Made by a program: the position numbers and the translations under genes. A DNA stretch of 64,000 nt from Streptomyces xylophagus (GTDB lineage: Bacteria > Actinomycetota > Actinomycetes > Streptomycetales > Streptomycetaceae), in contig NZ_JNWO01000029.1 in the NCBI RefSeq assembly GCF_000716435.1, positions 1 through 64,000 on the forward strand. Direction: 5' to 3'. Shown here one piece after another: positions 56,894 to 64,000 of the stretch (position 1 is the stretch's first letter; each line of letters opens with the position of its first letter). The notes beneath the pieces are model-generated. The model saw only the letters and a list, made by a program, of their open reading frames with translations, was not told the DNA's origin and made no database searches.

Positions 56894-58453
56894 TTACGGA
56901 TCTACCGGTTCGGGCGCGCCGGAACGCGCCGCCTCCCGCGCCTTGGTCCGCGCATGTTCCGGGTTCAGGAACCACTCCCGGGCCGAGGCGAACCACCACG
57001 CCGCCGCGAAGCCGAGCACGACCAGTACCGCCACCGGCGCGTAGTTGAAGGACTCCCATGTGACCGGTGAGACCTGGGGCAGCATGAACAGGATGGTGAT
57101 CACGGCCACCCACACCACCGACACCACACCGATCGGCCGTGACCACCGGCCCAGATGCCACGGCCCGCGCTGGAAGTCGTCCCCCTTGCCCAGCCGCAGC
57201 AGCGTCGGGATGACGTACGCGATGTAGAGGCCGATCACCGCGATGGAGGTCACCGCCGCGTACGCCGTCACATTGATCAGGTAGGGGAGGCCCAGGACCA
57301 GCGCTCCGGCCGCCGCCAGCCACACCGCCGCCACCGGCGTCCGGGTGCGCGGGCTCACCGTGTGCCAGACCCGCGAGAACGGCAGCGCGCCGTCGCGTGA
57401 GAAGGCGTAGATCATGCGGCTGTTGGCCGTCACCGACGCCATCCCGCAGAAGAGCTGCGCCCCGATCACCACCAACAACAGCAACTTGCCCGCCGTCGCT
57501 CCCAGCGCGTCGAGGAGGATCTGCGCCGGCGGCGCGCCCGTCGGCGACGCCAGCTCATCGCCGTACGACTGGATCGCGTACGTGAAGCCCAGGAGGAGGA
57601 CGAAGCCGGCTATCCACGACGTCCAGATGGAGCGGACGATGCCCTTCGGGCCCGCCGTCGACGCGTCGTGGGTCTCCTCCGTCATGTGGGCCGAGGCGTC
57701 GTAGCCGGTGAAGGTGTACTGCGCCATCAGGAGGCCCAGCAGGACTACGTAAACCCCGCTGCCCCAGCCCGTGTTGTTCACGAACTTCGTGAAGACGAAG
57801 CTCGTCGACTGGTGGTGGTCGGGGACGAAGGCCAGGGCGCCGACGATCACGCCGACGCCCAGGACGTGCCACCACACGCTCACGTTGTTGAGGAGGGCGA
57901 CGATCTTCACGCCGAAGGTGTTCAGCAGACCGTGCAGGATCAGGATCGCCGCGAACAGGAGGACCGTACGGCCCGGTGTCACCTTGAAGTCGAACTGGAG
58001 GTTCAGGTACGCGCCCAGGAAGGACGCGGCGCCGAAGTCGATGCCGGCGGTCACCGCGACCTGGCCGAGGACGTTGAACCAGCCCGTGAACCACGCCCAG
58101 GCCGCCGCCGTGCGCGGGGGCGCCAGGCGGTGGGCCCAGAAGTACAGGCCCGCGGACGTCGGGTAGGCCGAACAGATCTCGGCCATCGACAGGCCGACGA
58201 ACAGCGTCATCAGGCCTACGGCGACCCAGCCCCAGGTGATGACCGCCGGGCCGCCCGTGTTCATGCCGAAGAGGTAGAGGGTCAGGCAGCCGGACAGGAC
58301 CGAGATGATCGTGAAGGAGACCGCGTAGTTGGAGAACGCCGACATGCGGCGGGCGAGAACCTGCGTGTAGCCGAGTTGGGCAAGCCGTTCTTCGTCGGAG
58401 AGACCGGGGGGATCTCCCTTTGACAGCCCACTCGCTATGGCGTCATCTGTCAT
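56894..58453 (-). CDS. APC-family amino acid permease
   Basis: A 519-residue transporter with about twelve membrane helices. The first, FSNYAVSFTIISVLSGCLTLYLFGMNTGGP, has the unwound Gly-rich segment typical of APC carriers. AEICSAYPTSAGLYFWAHRLAPP follows, and FTGYDASAHMTEETHDAS near residue 260 is a hallmark of the GABA/choline/amino-acid permease group. It would import an amino acid or amine with protons. The N-terminal 30 residues are cytosolic and acidic. It has its own terminator and no close partner. Confidence 0.9.
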   Translation of the reverse strand: MTDDAIASGLSKGDPPGLSDEERLAQLGYTQVLARRMSAFSNYAVSFTIISVLSGCLTLYLFGMNTGGPAVITWGWVAVGLMTLFVGLSMAEICSAYPTSAGLYFWAHRLAPPRTAAAWAWFTGWFNVLGQVAVTAGIDFGAASFLGAYLNLQFDFKVTPGRTVLLFAAILILHGLLNTFGVKIVALLNNVSVWWHVLGVGVIVGALAFVPDHHQSTSFVFTKFVNNTGWGSGVYVVLLGLLMAQYTFTGYDASAHMTEETHDASTAGPKGIVRSIWTSWIAGFVLLLGFTYAIQSYGDELASPTGAPPAQILLDALGATAGKLLLLVVIGAQLFCGMASVTANSRMIYAFSRDGALPFSRVWHTVSPRTRTPVAAVWLAAAGALVLGLPYLINVTAYAAVTSIAVIGLYIAYVIPTLLRLGKGDDFQRGPWHLGRWSRPIGVVSVVWVAVITILFMLPQVSPVTWESFNYAPVAVLVVLGFAAAWWFASAREWFLNPEHARTKAREAARSGAPEPVDP

Positions 58454-58547
58454 GCCCCCAGCGATTCCCTCGCCGGGGGCGTGACATGCGCCACTTAAGG
58501 AATCGATAAGGACTCGATGTGGCCAAAAAACGCCCTAGGGGGCCAGT

Positions 58548-61500
58548 TCAGGAAAGGCCCTTGTAGCCCTGCCACCCGCCCGAGACCTTCACCCGCGCCC
58601 CGAACGACCCCTTCCCGTCACCGCCGTTGCGGAACAGGTTGCCCGCCGAGTCCCGCTCGACCAGGTCCGCCTTCCCGTCCCCGGTGATGTCCCCGACCCC
58701 GACGACCGCGTTGTACGACCCGCCCCACGCCGTGAACAGCTTCACGCGCGCCCCGAACGTCCCCCTGCCGGTGCCGTAGTAGCGGTAGAGGTTGTTCGCC
58801 TTGTCCTGGGCGAGCAGGTCGCCGACACCGTCACCGTTCAAGTCGCCGACGCCGACGACCTTCTTGTACGTCTTCCAGTCGGCGTACAGCTTCACCCGCG
58901 CCGCCAGCTTGCCCGTGCTCGTCCCCTTGTAGAGGTAGACGGTGCCGGAGGAGGCCGCCCGCGCGATCAGGTCCGGGCGGCCGTCGCCGCTGATGTCACC
59001 GGGCGAGGTGAGGACGTCGTACTGGTTCCAGCCGCTGGTGCCCAGTGACGTGTACGCCGTCGACGGCTTGAGCGCCGCGTCGCAGGCCGGCCTGTACAGC
59101 CGTAGTGCTCCGCTGCTCAGGCGGACCAGCACGTCGTTGCAGCGGTCGCCGCTCAGGTCGCCGAAGGGGACCGCCCTGACGCTCGTCGCCCAGCCGCCGC
59201 CGCTGACCTTCCCGGCGAACGTGCCCTTGCCCGTGCCCAGTTGATAGGTCAGCGCGCCGGACGGGTCGAGCGTCAGCAGATCACCGATGGCGTCACCGCC
59301 GACGTGGTCGTGGCGCGCCGGGGCACCGCCGCGCACCGCTACCGTGCCGCTCGCCGTCACCGGGGCACCGACCCCGTCGGCCGGTGCGACGGACAGCGTC
59401 CAGTCGTACGACCCGTTCGTCAGGAGCGTCGCCCCCAGGCTCGCAGCCCAGCCGATCTTCAGCTCGCCGCGTGCCGCGCCGCCGTCCCGGGTGTCCACGA
59501 CCTTGCCGGTGGCCCGGCTGCGCACGGTCAGCCGCCAGCTCGCGGACGGCTTCGACAGCAGCACGGTGGCCAGGGTGTCCTGGGTGGTGTCGATCTCGTG
59601 CGCCTGGACGGACGGGGCCGCCTCGACCGGGGCCAGCAGGCGCAGCGGCTGCTGGGTGACGCCGGTCGGTACGAGGTGGACGCGCTCCTGGTCGTCGACG
59701 TAGGCCACGTTCCCGGTCGACTCGTCGACCGTCCAGCGCACCTCGCGCTGGGAGACTCCGGTGTCGGGCAGCGCGCCGATCACCCGGCTCGCGGGGGTGC
59801 CGTCGGCGAACGTGGTGAGGACCAGTTGCCCGGCCTGTGTGTCGTGCGTGACGACGAATCCGTCGCCCAACTCCGCCTCGCCGGAGGGGACTTGGACGGA
59901 CTTCTGCGCCGTACGGTCGTGGACGCCGGCCGTGCCGTCGGCGCAACTCCAGTACAGCCAGCGGCCGTTGGCCCGCAGTTCGGTGGGTGCGCAGCCGGCG
60001 TCGGTGGTGACGGTCTCGGTGGTTTTCTTGGTGGTGAGGTTGTAGGCCGTGAGGGTGCCGGGGGTGGTGCCCGGGGTCCACAGGGTGTCGCCGGAGAGGG
60101 CGGCGGCGCCGGGGGTGCGGGTGAGGGCCGGGGTGCCGTCGTTGCCGATCCGGTAGACGGTCTGCGCGGTCGCAGTCGTGTGGATCAGGTAGCGGCCGGA
60201 GACGTCGGTGATCCGCCCGCCCGCGGGGACGGTGCGCTCCCAAAAGGTGTACGGGGTGGGCCCGTTGACGCGGATGCGGTCGCTGGTCGTGGTGTCCTTC
60301 GTCAGCCAGGCGGCGCGGCCGTCCGCCGTGCCGTACAGCTGGGAGCAGCCGAGCTCCGTCACCGGGCAGGTGCCGAGGTTCAGGTCGGTGCCGTCGAAGG
60401 ACGAGCGCGCTCCGAACTCGGGGGTGCCGGTCACGGCGACGGTCCGTACGTAGTCGTCGCGGTAACCGACCCGGCTCCCGTCGGCGACGAGCAACCGCCC
60501 CTGCTCCAGGGCCAGACCCTGGATCGGGACCGGCGGCTTCGGGAGGGCGCGGAGCCGGGTGACCACGGGAGTGCCGTCGGGGCCGGGGTGGATGCGCTGG
60601 ATGCCCCAGTCGTCGCCCGTCGTGCGGCCGATCTTCACGGCGGTGCCGTCCCGGCCGACCGCGAGACCGGAGGACGAGGCCGGCATGAGGGTCACGGAGT
60701 CGCCGCCCGCGATCGGCTGGGCCCTCACCGTGCCGACACCGTTGACCAGCCAGTCCCCTACGACGGTCAGGTCGTGCGTGGCGTTCAGCCCGTCGCTGAC
60801 GCCCTCCAGCACGACCTCGGCCGGGGTCGCGGACAGGTCGGCGCGCGACAGGACCAGCACCTTGGCCTTGTCGTAGGCGAAGACGACCACATGATCCCGC
60901 GAGAGAGCCACACCGGTGTACCCGACGGGCAGCGTGCCGCTCACGCCCTGCACCTGCCCGGTCTCCCGGTCCACCGAGGCCAGCACCGACTGTCCGTCCA
61001 CCGCGGCGCGGAAGAACAGGCTCGTGGCGTCCGCGCCGGCCGCCGCGCCGAGTTGCAGGCCCGCGGGCCCGCCCGCGACGGTCACCTCGCGGGTGGTTCC
61101 GTCGGGGCCCGGGGTGAGCAGCCGCATGATCCGGCTGCGGGTGCCGTCCTCGGCGGTGATGTTGCGGTAGCCGACGGCCAGATCGTCGAAGGCGGTGAGG
61201 ACACCGAGGTCCGCCGGGACCTGGACACTCCGGGTCGTGCCGTCGGTCGCGTCCCAGAACTCGACCCGGCCGTCGGCGTACTGGTACGCGAGGACGTCGG
61301 TCCCGGTGGCCCGCGCACTCACCCCGGTCCGCACCGGCACGCGTACCGACTCACCGTCGGCGTAGCGCGTCCACAGCAGCGCGGAGCTGCCCTCCATCCG
61401 GTGGAAGACACCCTGCGCCCCGGCACCGTCGTGGCCGCCATGGGTCGACGGCGAGAGAAGCGTGGCCGACGTGTTCGTACCGCGCAACGTGGCCGGTACG

Positions 61501-61610
61501 ACCGTCTCCTGCGCCGCGCCCACCGCGAACGCGGGCGCCGGCAGCAGCGGGCCGAGCCCGGCCGCGAGCACGGCCGAGACAGCGATGCCTGTGAAGACAC
61601 GACGAGCCAA
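58548..61610 (-). CDS. Large secreted FG-GAP/VCBS-repeat protein
   Basis: A 1020-residue exported protein. A signal peptide (FTGIAVSAVLAAGLGPLLPAPAFA) precedes about 650 residues of beta-rich, propeller-like repeats (VGYRNITAEDGTRSRIMRLL and similar). A Big/fibronectin-like segment comes near 700-760. The last 200 residues are at least four FG-GAP repeats with calcium loops (GDLNGDGVGDLLAQD, GDITGDGKADLVERD). It probably binds a surface polymer or mediates adhesion; no catalytic motif was found. The TTG at 61610 is used (GGGGG upstream). Confidence 0.8.
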   Translation of the reverse strand: MARRVFTGIAVSAVLAAGLGPLLPAPAFAVGAAQETVVPATLRGTNTSATLLSPSTHGGHDGAGAQGVFHRMEGSSALLWTRYADGESVRVPVRTGVSARATGTDVLAYQYADGRVEFWDATDGTTRSVQVPADLGVLTAFDDLAVGYRNITAEDGTRSRIMRLLTPGPDGTTREVTVAGGPAGLQLGAAAGADATSLFFRAAVDGQSVLASVDRETGQVQGVSGTLPVGYTGVALSRDHVVVFAYDKAKVLVLSRADLSATPAEVVLEGVSDGLNATHDLTVVGDWLVNGVGTVRAQPIAGGDSVTLMPASSSGLAVGRDGTAVKIGRTTGDDWGIQRIHPGPDGTPVVTRLRALPKPPVPIQGLALEQGRLLVADGSRVGYRDDYVRTVAVTGTPEFGARSSFDGTDLNLGTCPVTELGCSQLYGTADGRAAWLTKDTTTSDRIRVNGPTPYTFWERTVPAGGRITDVSGRYLIHTTATAQTVYRIGNDGTPALTRTPGAAALSGDTLWTPGTTPGTLTAYNLTTKKTTETVTTDAGCAPTELRANGRWLYWSCADGTAGVHDRTAQKSVQVPSGEAELGDGFVVTHDTQAGQLVLTTFADGTPASRVIGALPDTGVSQREVRWTVDESTGNVAYVDDQERVHLVPTGVTQQPLRLLAPVEAAPSVQAHEIDTTQDTLATVLLSKPSASWRLTVRSRATGKVVDTRDGGAARGELKIGWAASLGATLLTNGSYDWTLSVAPADGVGAPVTASGTVAVRGGAPARHDHVGGDAIGDLLTLDPSGALTYQLGTGKGTFAGKVSGGGWATSVRAVPFGDLSGDRCNDVLVRLSSGALRLYRPACDAALKPSTAYTSLGTSGWNQYDVLTSPGDISGDGRPDLIARAASSGTVYLYKGTSTGKLAARVKLYADWKTYKKVVGVGDLNGDGVGDLLAQDKANNLYRYYGTGRGTFGARVKLFTAWGGSYNAVVGVGDITGDGKADLVERDSAGNLFRNGGDGKGSFGARVKVSGGWQGYKGLS

Positions 61611-61690
61611 AGTTTCCCCCCGGAAACAGACCTGAACCCCATGGAAGTCGGCTGATCATACAGTCAACACACAGCCAAGAGCGCGCAAAA

Positions 61691-61722
61691 ATGGCCCCCG
61701 CCCGAACCCGGGCGGGGGCCAT
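61691..61722 (-). terminator. Rho-independent terminator of the helicase gene
   Basis: ATGGCCCCCGCCCG, loop of four, CGGGCGGGGGCCAT: a perfect 14-bp stem followed on the minus strand by TTTTT. This is a classical intrinsic terminator. Confidence 0.92.
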
Positions 61723-61749
61723 CTCAGTACTGCGCTACGTCACTTGACG

Positions 61750-63945
61750 TCAGCCGTTGCGCTTCCAGCGCGGCTTGTCGTCACGGCGGCCGAAGGTTCC
61801 GGTGCCGGTACCCGTGCCGGTCGTGCCACGGTGGCCGGACGGACGGTCGTGGCCGCCGGTGCGGAAGCCCGGGCGGTCGCCCTGGCGGTCACGGTTGAAC
61901 GGGCGGTCGCTGCCCCGGTGACCGGTCGTCGCGGGACGGTCGTCGCGACGGAAGCCGCCACGGTCACCGCCCGAGGGACGGTCGTCCCGACGGAAACCAC
62001 CCGAGGGGCGCTCGTCACGACGGTCGAAAGAACGGCCACCACGGTCGCCGCCCGACGGACGGTCGTCCCGACGGAAACCACCCGAGGGGCGCTCGTCACG
62101 ACGGTCGAAGGAACGCCCGCCGCGGTCACCGCCCGAGGGACGGTCGTCGCGCCGGAAACCACCCGAGGGACGGTCGTCACGACGGTCGAAAGAACGGCCG
62201 CCACGGTCACCGTCACGACGGTCGTCACGACGGTCGTCGCGGCGGAAACCACCGGACGGACGCTCGTCACGACGCTCGAAAGAACGGCCACCACGGTCGC
62301 CGCCACGGTCGTTGCCGCCGCGGTCGTCCCGGCGGAAGCCACCCGACGGACGGTCGTCACGACGGTCACGGCGCTCGTAGTTGCCCCGCTCGTCACGCTG
62401 CTGGCGCGGACGGTCGTACGACGACTCCTCGCGCACCGGCGCCTCGGCGACCGGCTCGGCGGCCGCCGCCTCGACGACGGCCGCGGCGGCCTCGGCGACC
62501 GCGGTCTCCGGGTCGTCGCCCCGCTCGCGCGCGGCACGGGCGATCAGACGGTCGGACTCCTCGCGGAGTTCGGCGGCGCGGCGCGTGGCCCGCTCCAGCT
62601 CCTTGGTGAGCTGGGTGACCTCACGCTCGGCCTGCTGCGCGGCGTCGCCCGCCGACTGGGCCTGGACCTCGGTCATCGAACGGGCGCCGGTGATCTCGGC
62701 GACCTCGGGCTCGAAGGCCGTACCGGTGTTGATGATGTGACGCCCGGCGTCGACGCCCGCGTCCTCCATCAGCCGGAAGATCTGGCGCCGCTGGTGCGGC
62801 AGCGAGAGGGAGACCACGGTGCCCGTACGACCGGCACGCGCCGTACGGCCCGCGCGGTGCAGGTAGTCCTTGTGGTCGCCGGCCGGGTCCACGTTCAGGA
62901 CCAGGTCGATGCCGTCGACGTGGATACCGCGGGCGGCGACGTCGGTCGCGACGAGCGCGTTGACGTAGCCCTCCTTGAAGTCCGCCAGCGTCCGCGTACG
63001 GGCGCCCTGCGTCATACCGCCGTGCAGCGCGTCGGCCTTCACGCCGGACTCGCGCAGCTGCTCGGCGATGCGGTCGGCGCCCAGCTGGGTGCGGACGAAG
63101 ATGATCGTGCGGCCCTTGCGGGAGGCGATCGCGGCGGTGACCGGCGCCTTGTCCTTGGGCTTCACGATGAGGATGTGGTGGGACATCGTCGTGACGTTGC
63201 CCTGCGCGCTGTCGACCTCGTGCGTGACCTGGTCCTTGAGGTAGCGCTTGACCAGGGTGGAGATCTCGTTCTCCATCGTCGCCGAGAACAGCATGCGCTG
63301 GCCGCCGGCCGGGATCTGGTCGAGCAGCTCGGTGACCTCGGGCAGGAAGCCCAGGTCGGACATCTGGTCGGCCTCGTCGAGGACCGCGATCTGCACGTCC
63401 TCGAGCGAGCAGGCGCCGCGGTTGATGATGTCGCGGAGGCGGCCCGGGGTGGCGACGAGGACGTCGACACCGCGCTCCAGGGCGTAGATCTGGTTGCCCA
63501 TGGACGTACCGCCGCAGACGACCTTCATCTTCAGGCCGAGGACGTCGCCGTAGGGCTGCAGGGCGTCGGCGACCTGCATCGCCAGCTCGCGGGTCGGGGT
63601 GAGGATGATGCCGCGGGGGCGCTTCTTCTCGGTGCGGCCGCCGGACAGCGTCGCCAGCAGCGGCAGACCGAAGGAGAGGGTCTTGCCGGAGCCGGTGCGG
63701 CCACGGCCGAGGATGTCCTTGCCGGCCAGGGCGTCCGGGATGGTCGCCGCCTGGATCGGGAAGGGGGTGGTCACGCCGTTCTGCGCGAGCTTGCGCACGA
63801 CACCCTCGGGCAGACCGAGGGACGCGAAGGTCACCTCGGGAGCCGCCGCGACGGCGTCCGTGGCCGTCTCGGTGTCTACGGCCGTCTCGGTGCCCTCGTT
63901 CTCGTTCTCGGGCATGACGACGTGATCAGTACTGGAAATGGACAT
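61750..63945 (-). CDS. DEAD-box RNA helicase with long Arg/Gly/Asp repeat tail
   Basis: A 731-residue helicase. The N-terminal core (about 38-400) has the Q motif FASLGLPEGVVRKLAQNGVTTPFPIQAATIP, Walker A GRTGSGKT, PTRELA, DEAD (VLDEADQMSDLG), SAT (LFSATM), and ATDVAARGIHV and HRAGRTARAG. A coiled-coil, acidic linker follows. The last 230 residues are low-complexity, built on a 27-residue unit of the form SFDRRDERPSGGFRRDDRPS plus GGDRGGR. Such tails bind RNA and drive phase separation in other organisms. It should unwind structured mRNA or rRNA, often under cold stress. ATG 63945 has only a distant GGAAGG. Confidence 0.92.
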   Translation of the reverse strand: MSISSTDHVVMPENENEGTETAVDTETATDAVAAAPEVTFASLGLPEGVVRKLAQNGVTTPFPIQAATIPDALAGKDILGRGRTGSGKTLSFGLPLLATLSGGRTEKKRPRGIILTPTRELAMQVADALQPYGDVLGLKMKVVCGGTSMGNQIYALERGVDVLVATPGRLRDIINRGACSLEDVQIAVLDEADQMSDLGFLPEVTELLDQIPAGGQRMLFSATMENEISTLVKRYLKDQVTHEVDSAQGNVTTMSHHILIVKPKDKAPVTAAIASRKGRTIIFVRTQLGADRIAEQLRESGVKADALHGGMTQGARTRTLADFKEGYVNALVATDVAARGIHVDGIDLVLNVDPAGDHKDYLHRAGRTARAGRTGTVVSLSLPHQRRQIFRLMEDAGVDAGRHIINTGTAFEPEVAEITGARSMTEVQAQSAGDAAQQAEREVTQLTKELERATRRAAELREESDRLIARAARERGDDPETAVAEAAAAVVEAAAAEPVAEAPVREESSYDRPRQQRDERGNYERRDRRDDRPSGGFRRDDRGGNDRGGDRGGRSFERRDERPSGGFRRDDRRDDRRDGDRGGRSFDRRDDRPSGGFRRDDRPSGGDRGGRSFDRRDERPSGGFRRDDRPSGGDRGGRSFDRRDERPSGGFRRDDRPSGGDRGGFRRDDRPATTGHRGSDRPFNRDRQGDRPGFRTGGHDRPSGHRGTTGTGTGTGTFGRRDDKPRWKRNG

Positions 63946-64000
63946 GCGAATGCGAAACCTTCCGGAGTATCCGTCGGCACGCGCCCGTCAACTCCGTGAT

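Noticed and set aside
59241..61655. 804-residue plus-strand open frame
   Set aside because: It is antisense to the FG-GAP protein; codon bias and composition mark it as a shadow.
61930..62360. Tandem 81-bp repeats resembling a CRISPR or minisatellite
   Set aside because: The units are fully coding for the helicase tail and have no unique spacers.

Overview
The window is a 64 kb piece of a Streptomyces chromosome, or that of a very close relative. The evidence is the very high GC content with G/C in third codon positions, an rrn leader and promoter of the Streptomyces type at the left edge, a c-di-AMP (ydaO) riboswitch upstream of an M23 peptidase, and an AfsR-like regulator. A relative of the S. 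griseus ORF1590/NsdA sporulation regulators, tRNAs without an encoded CCA, and small GC-rich dispersed repeats point the same way.

Left part (1-25.7 kb) looks like conserved core chromosome. The rrn promoter faces left, out of the window. It is followed by a MarR/MFS divergent pair, a PAS-PP2C-ATPase phosphatase, a type II NADH dehydrogenase and a TetR regulator. Next come an ECF sigma factor fused to a zinc anti-sigma-like domain, a membrane helix and an NPCBM domain, then an AfsR-like regulator and a stand-alone asparagine-synthase-like enzyme. After the sporulation regulator lie an L-2-hydroxyglutarate oxidase framed by inverted repeats, trmB, a PrsW-type protease, an aldo/keto reductase, the riboswitch-controlled M23 peptidase, a second PP2C phosphatase, initiator tRNA and an alginate-lyase-like lipoprotein.

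Middle part (25.7-52.7 kb) is accessory metabolism and regulation. A MarR gene lies between a domain-swapped RibD-like deaminase/reductase and a GTP cyclohydrolase II, with three matching palindromes. An MMPL transporter, a secreted SGNH esterase, a type B carboxylesterase, a leucine-rich-repeat/NUDIX/secreted-propeller operon and an arsenic cassette (arsR-aquaporin-arsC divergent from arsM) follow. A TetR regulator and two short-chain dehydrogenases share AGAC-type palindromes with a VOC/DUF427 operon. Then come a Ppx-like phosphatase, a 5'-truncated cation/proton antiporter, an AAC(3)-like acetyltransferase and several TetR/LysR regulator-enzyme pairs. At least two genes here have lost their 5' ends.

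Right part: 52.7-56.7 kb is a small island ending at the 3' side of a tRNA-Lys gene. It holds the catalytic half of a tyrosine recombinase, degraded genes of lower GC and two paralogous secreted I36-type inhibitors. This is the pattern of a decayed integrative element. Core genes resume with an APC amino-acid permease, a large secreted FG-GAP protein and a DEAD-box RNA helicase with a long Arg/Gly/Asp repeat tail. Most of the novelty lies in the sigma-factor fusion, the swapped RibD/GTP cyclohydrolase locus, the TetR mini-regulon, the repeat-framed oxidase and the tRNA-Lys island. Functions are inferred from reading the sequence alone; no database search was run.
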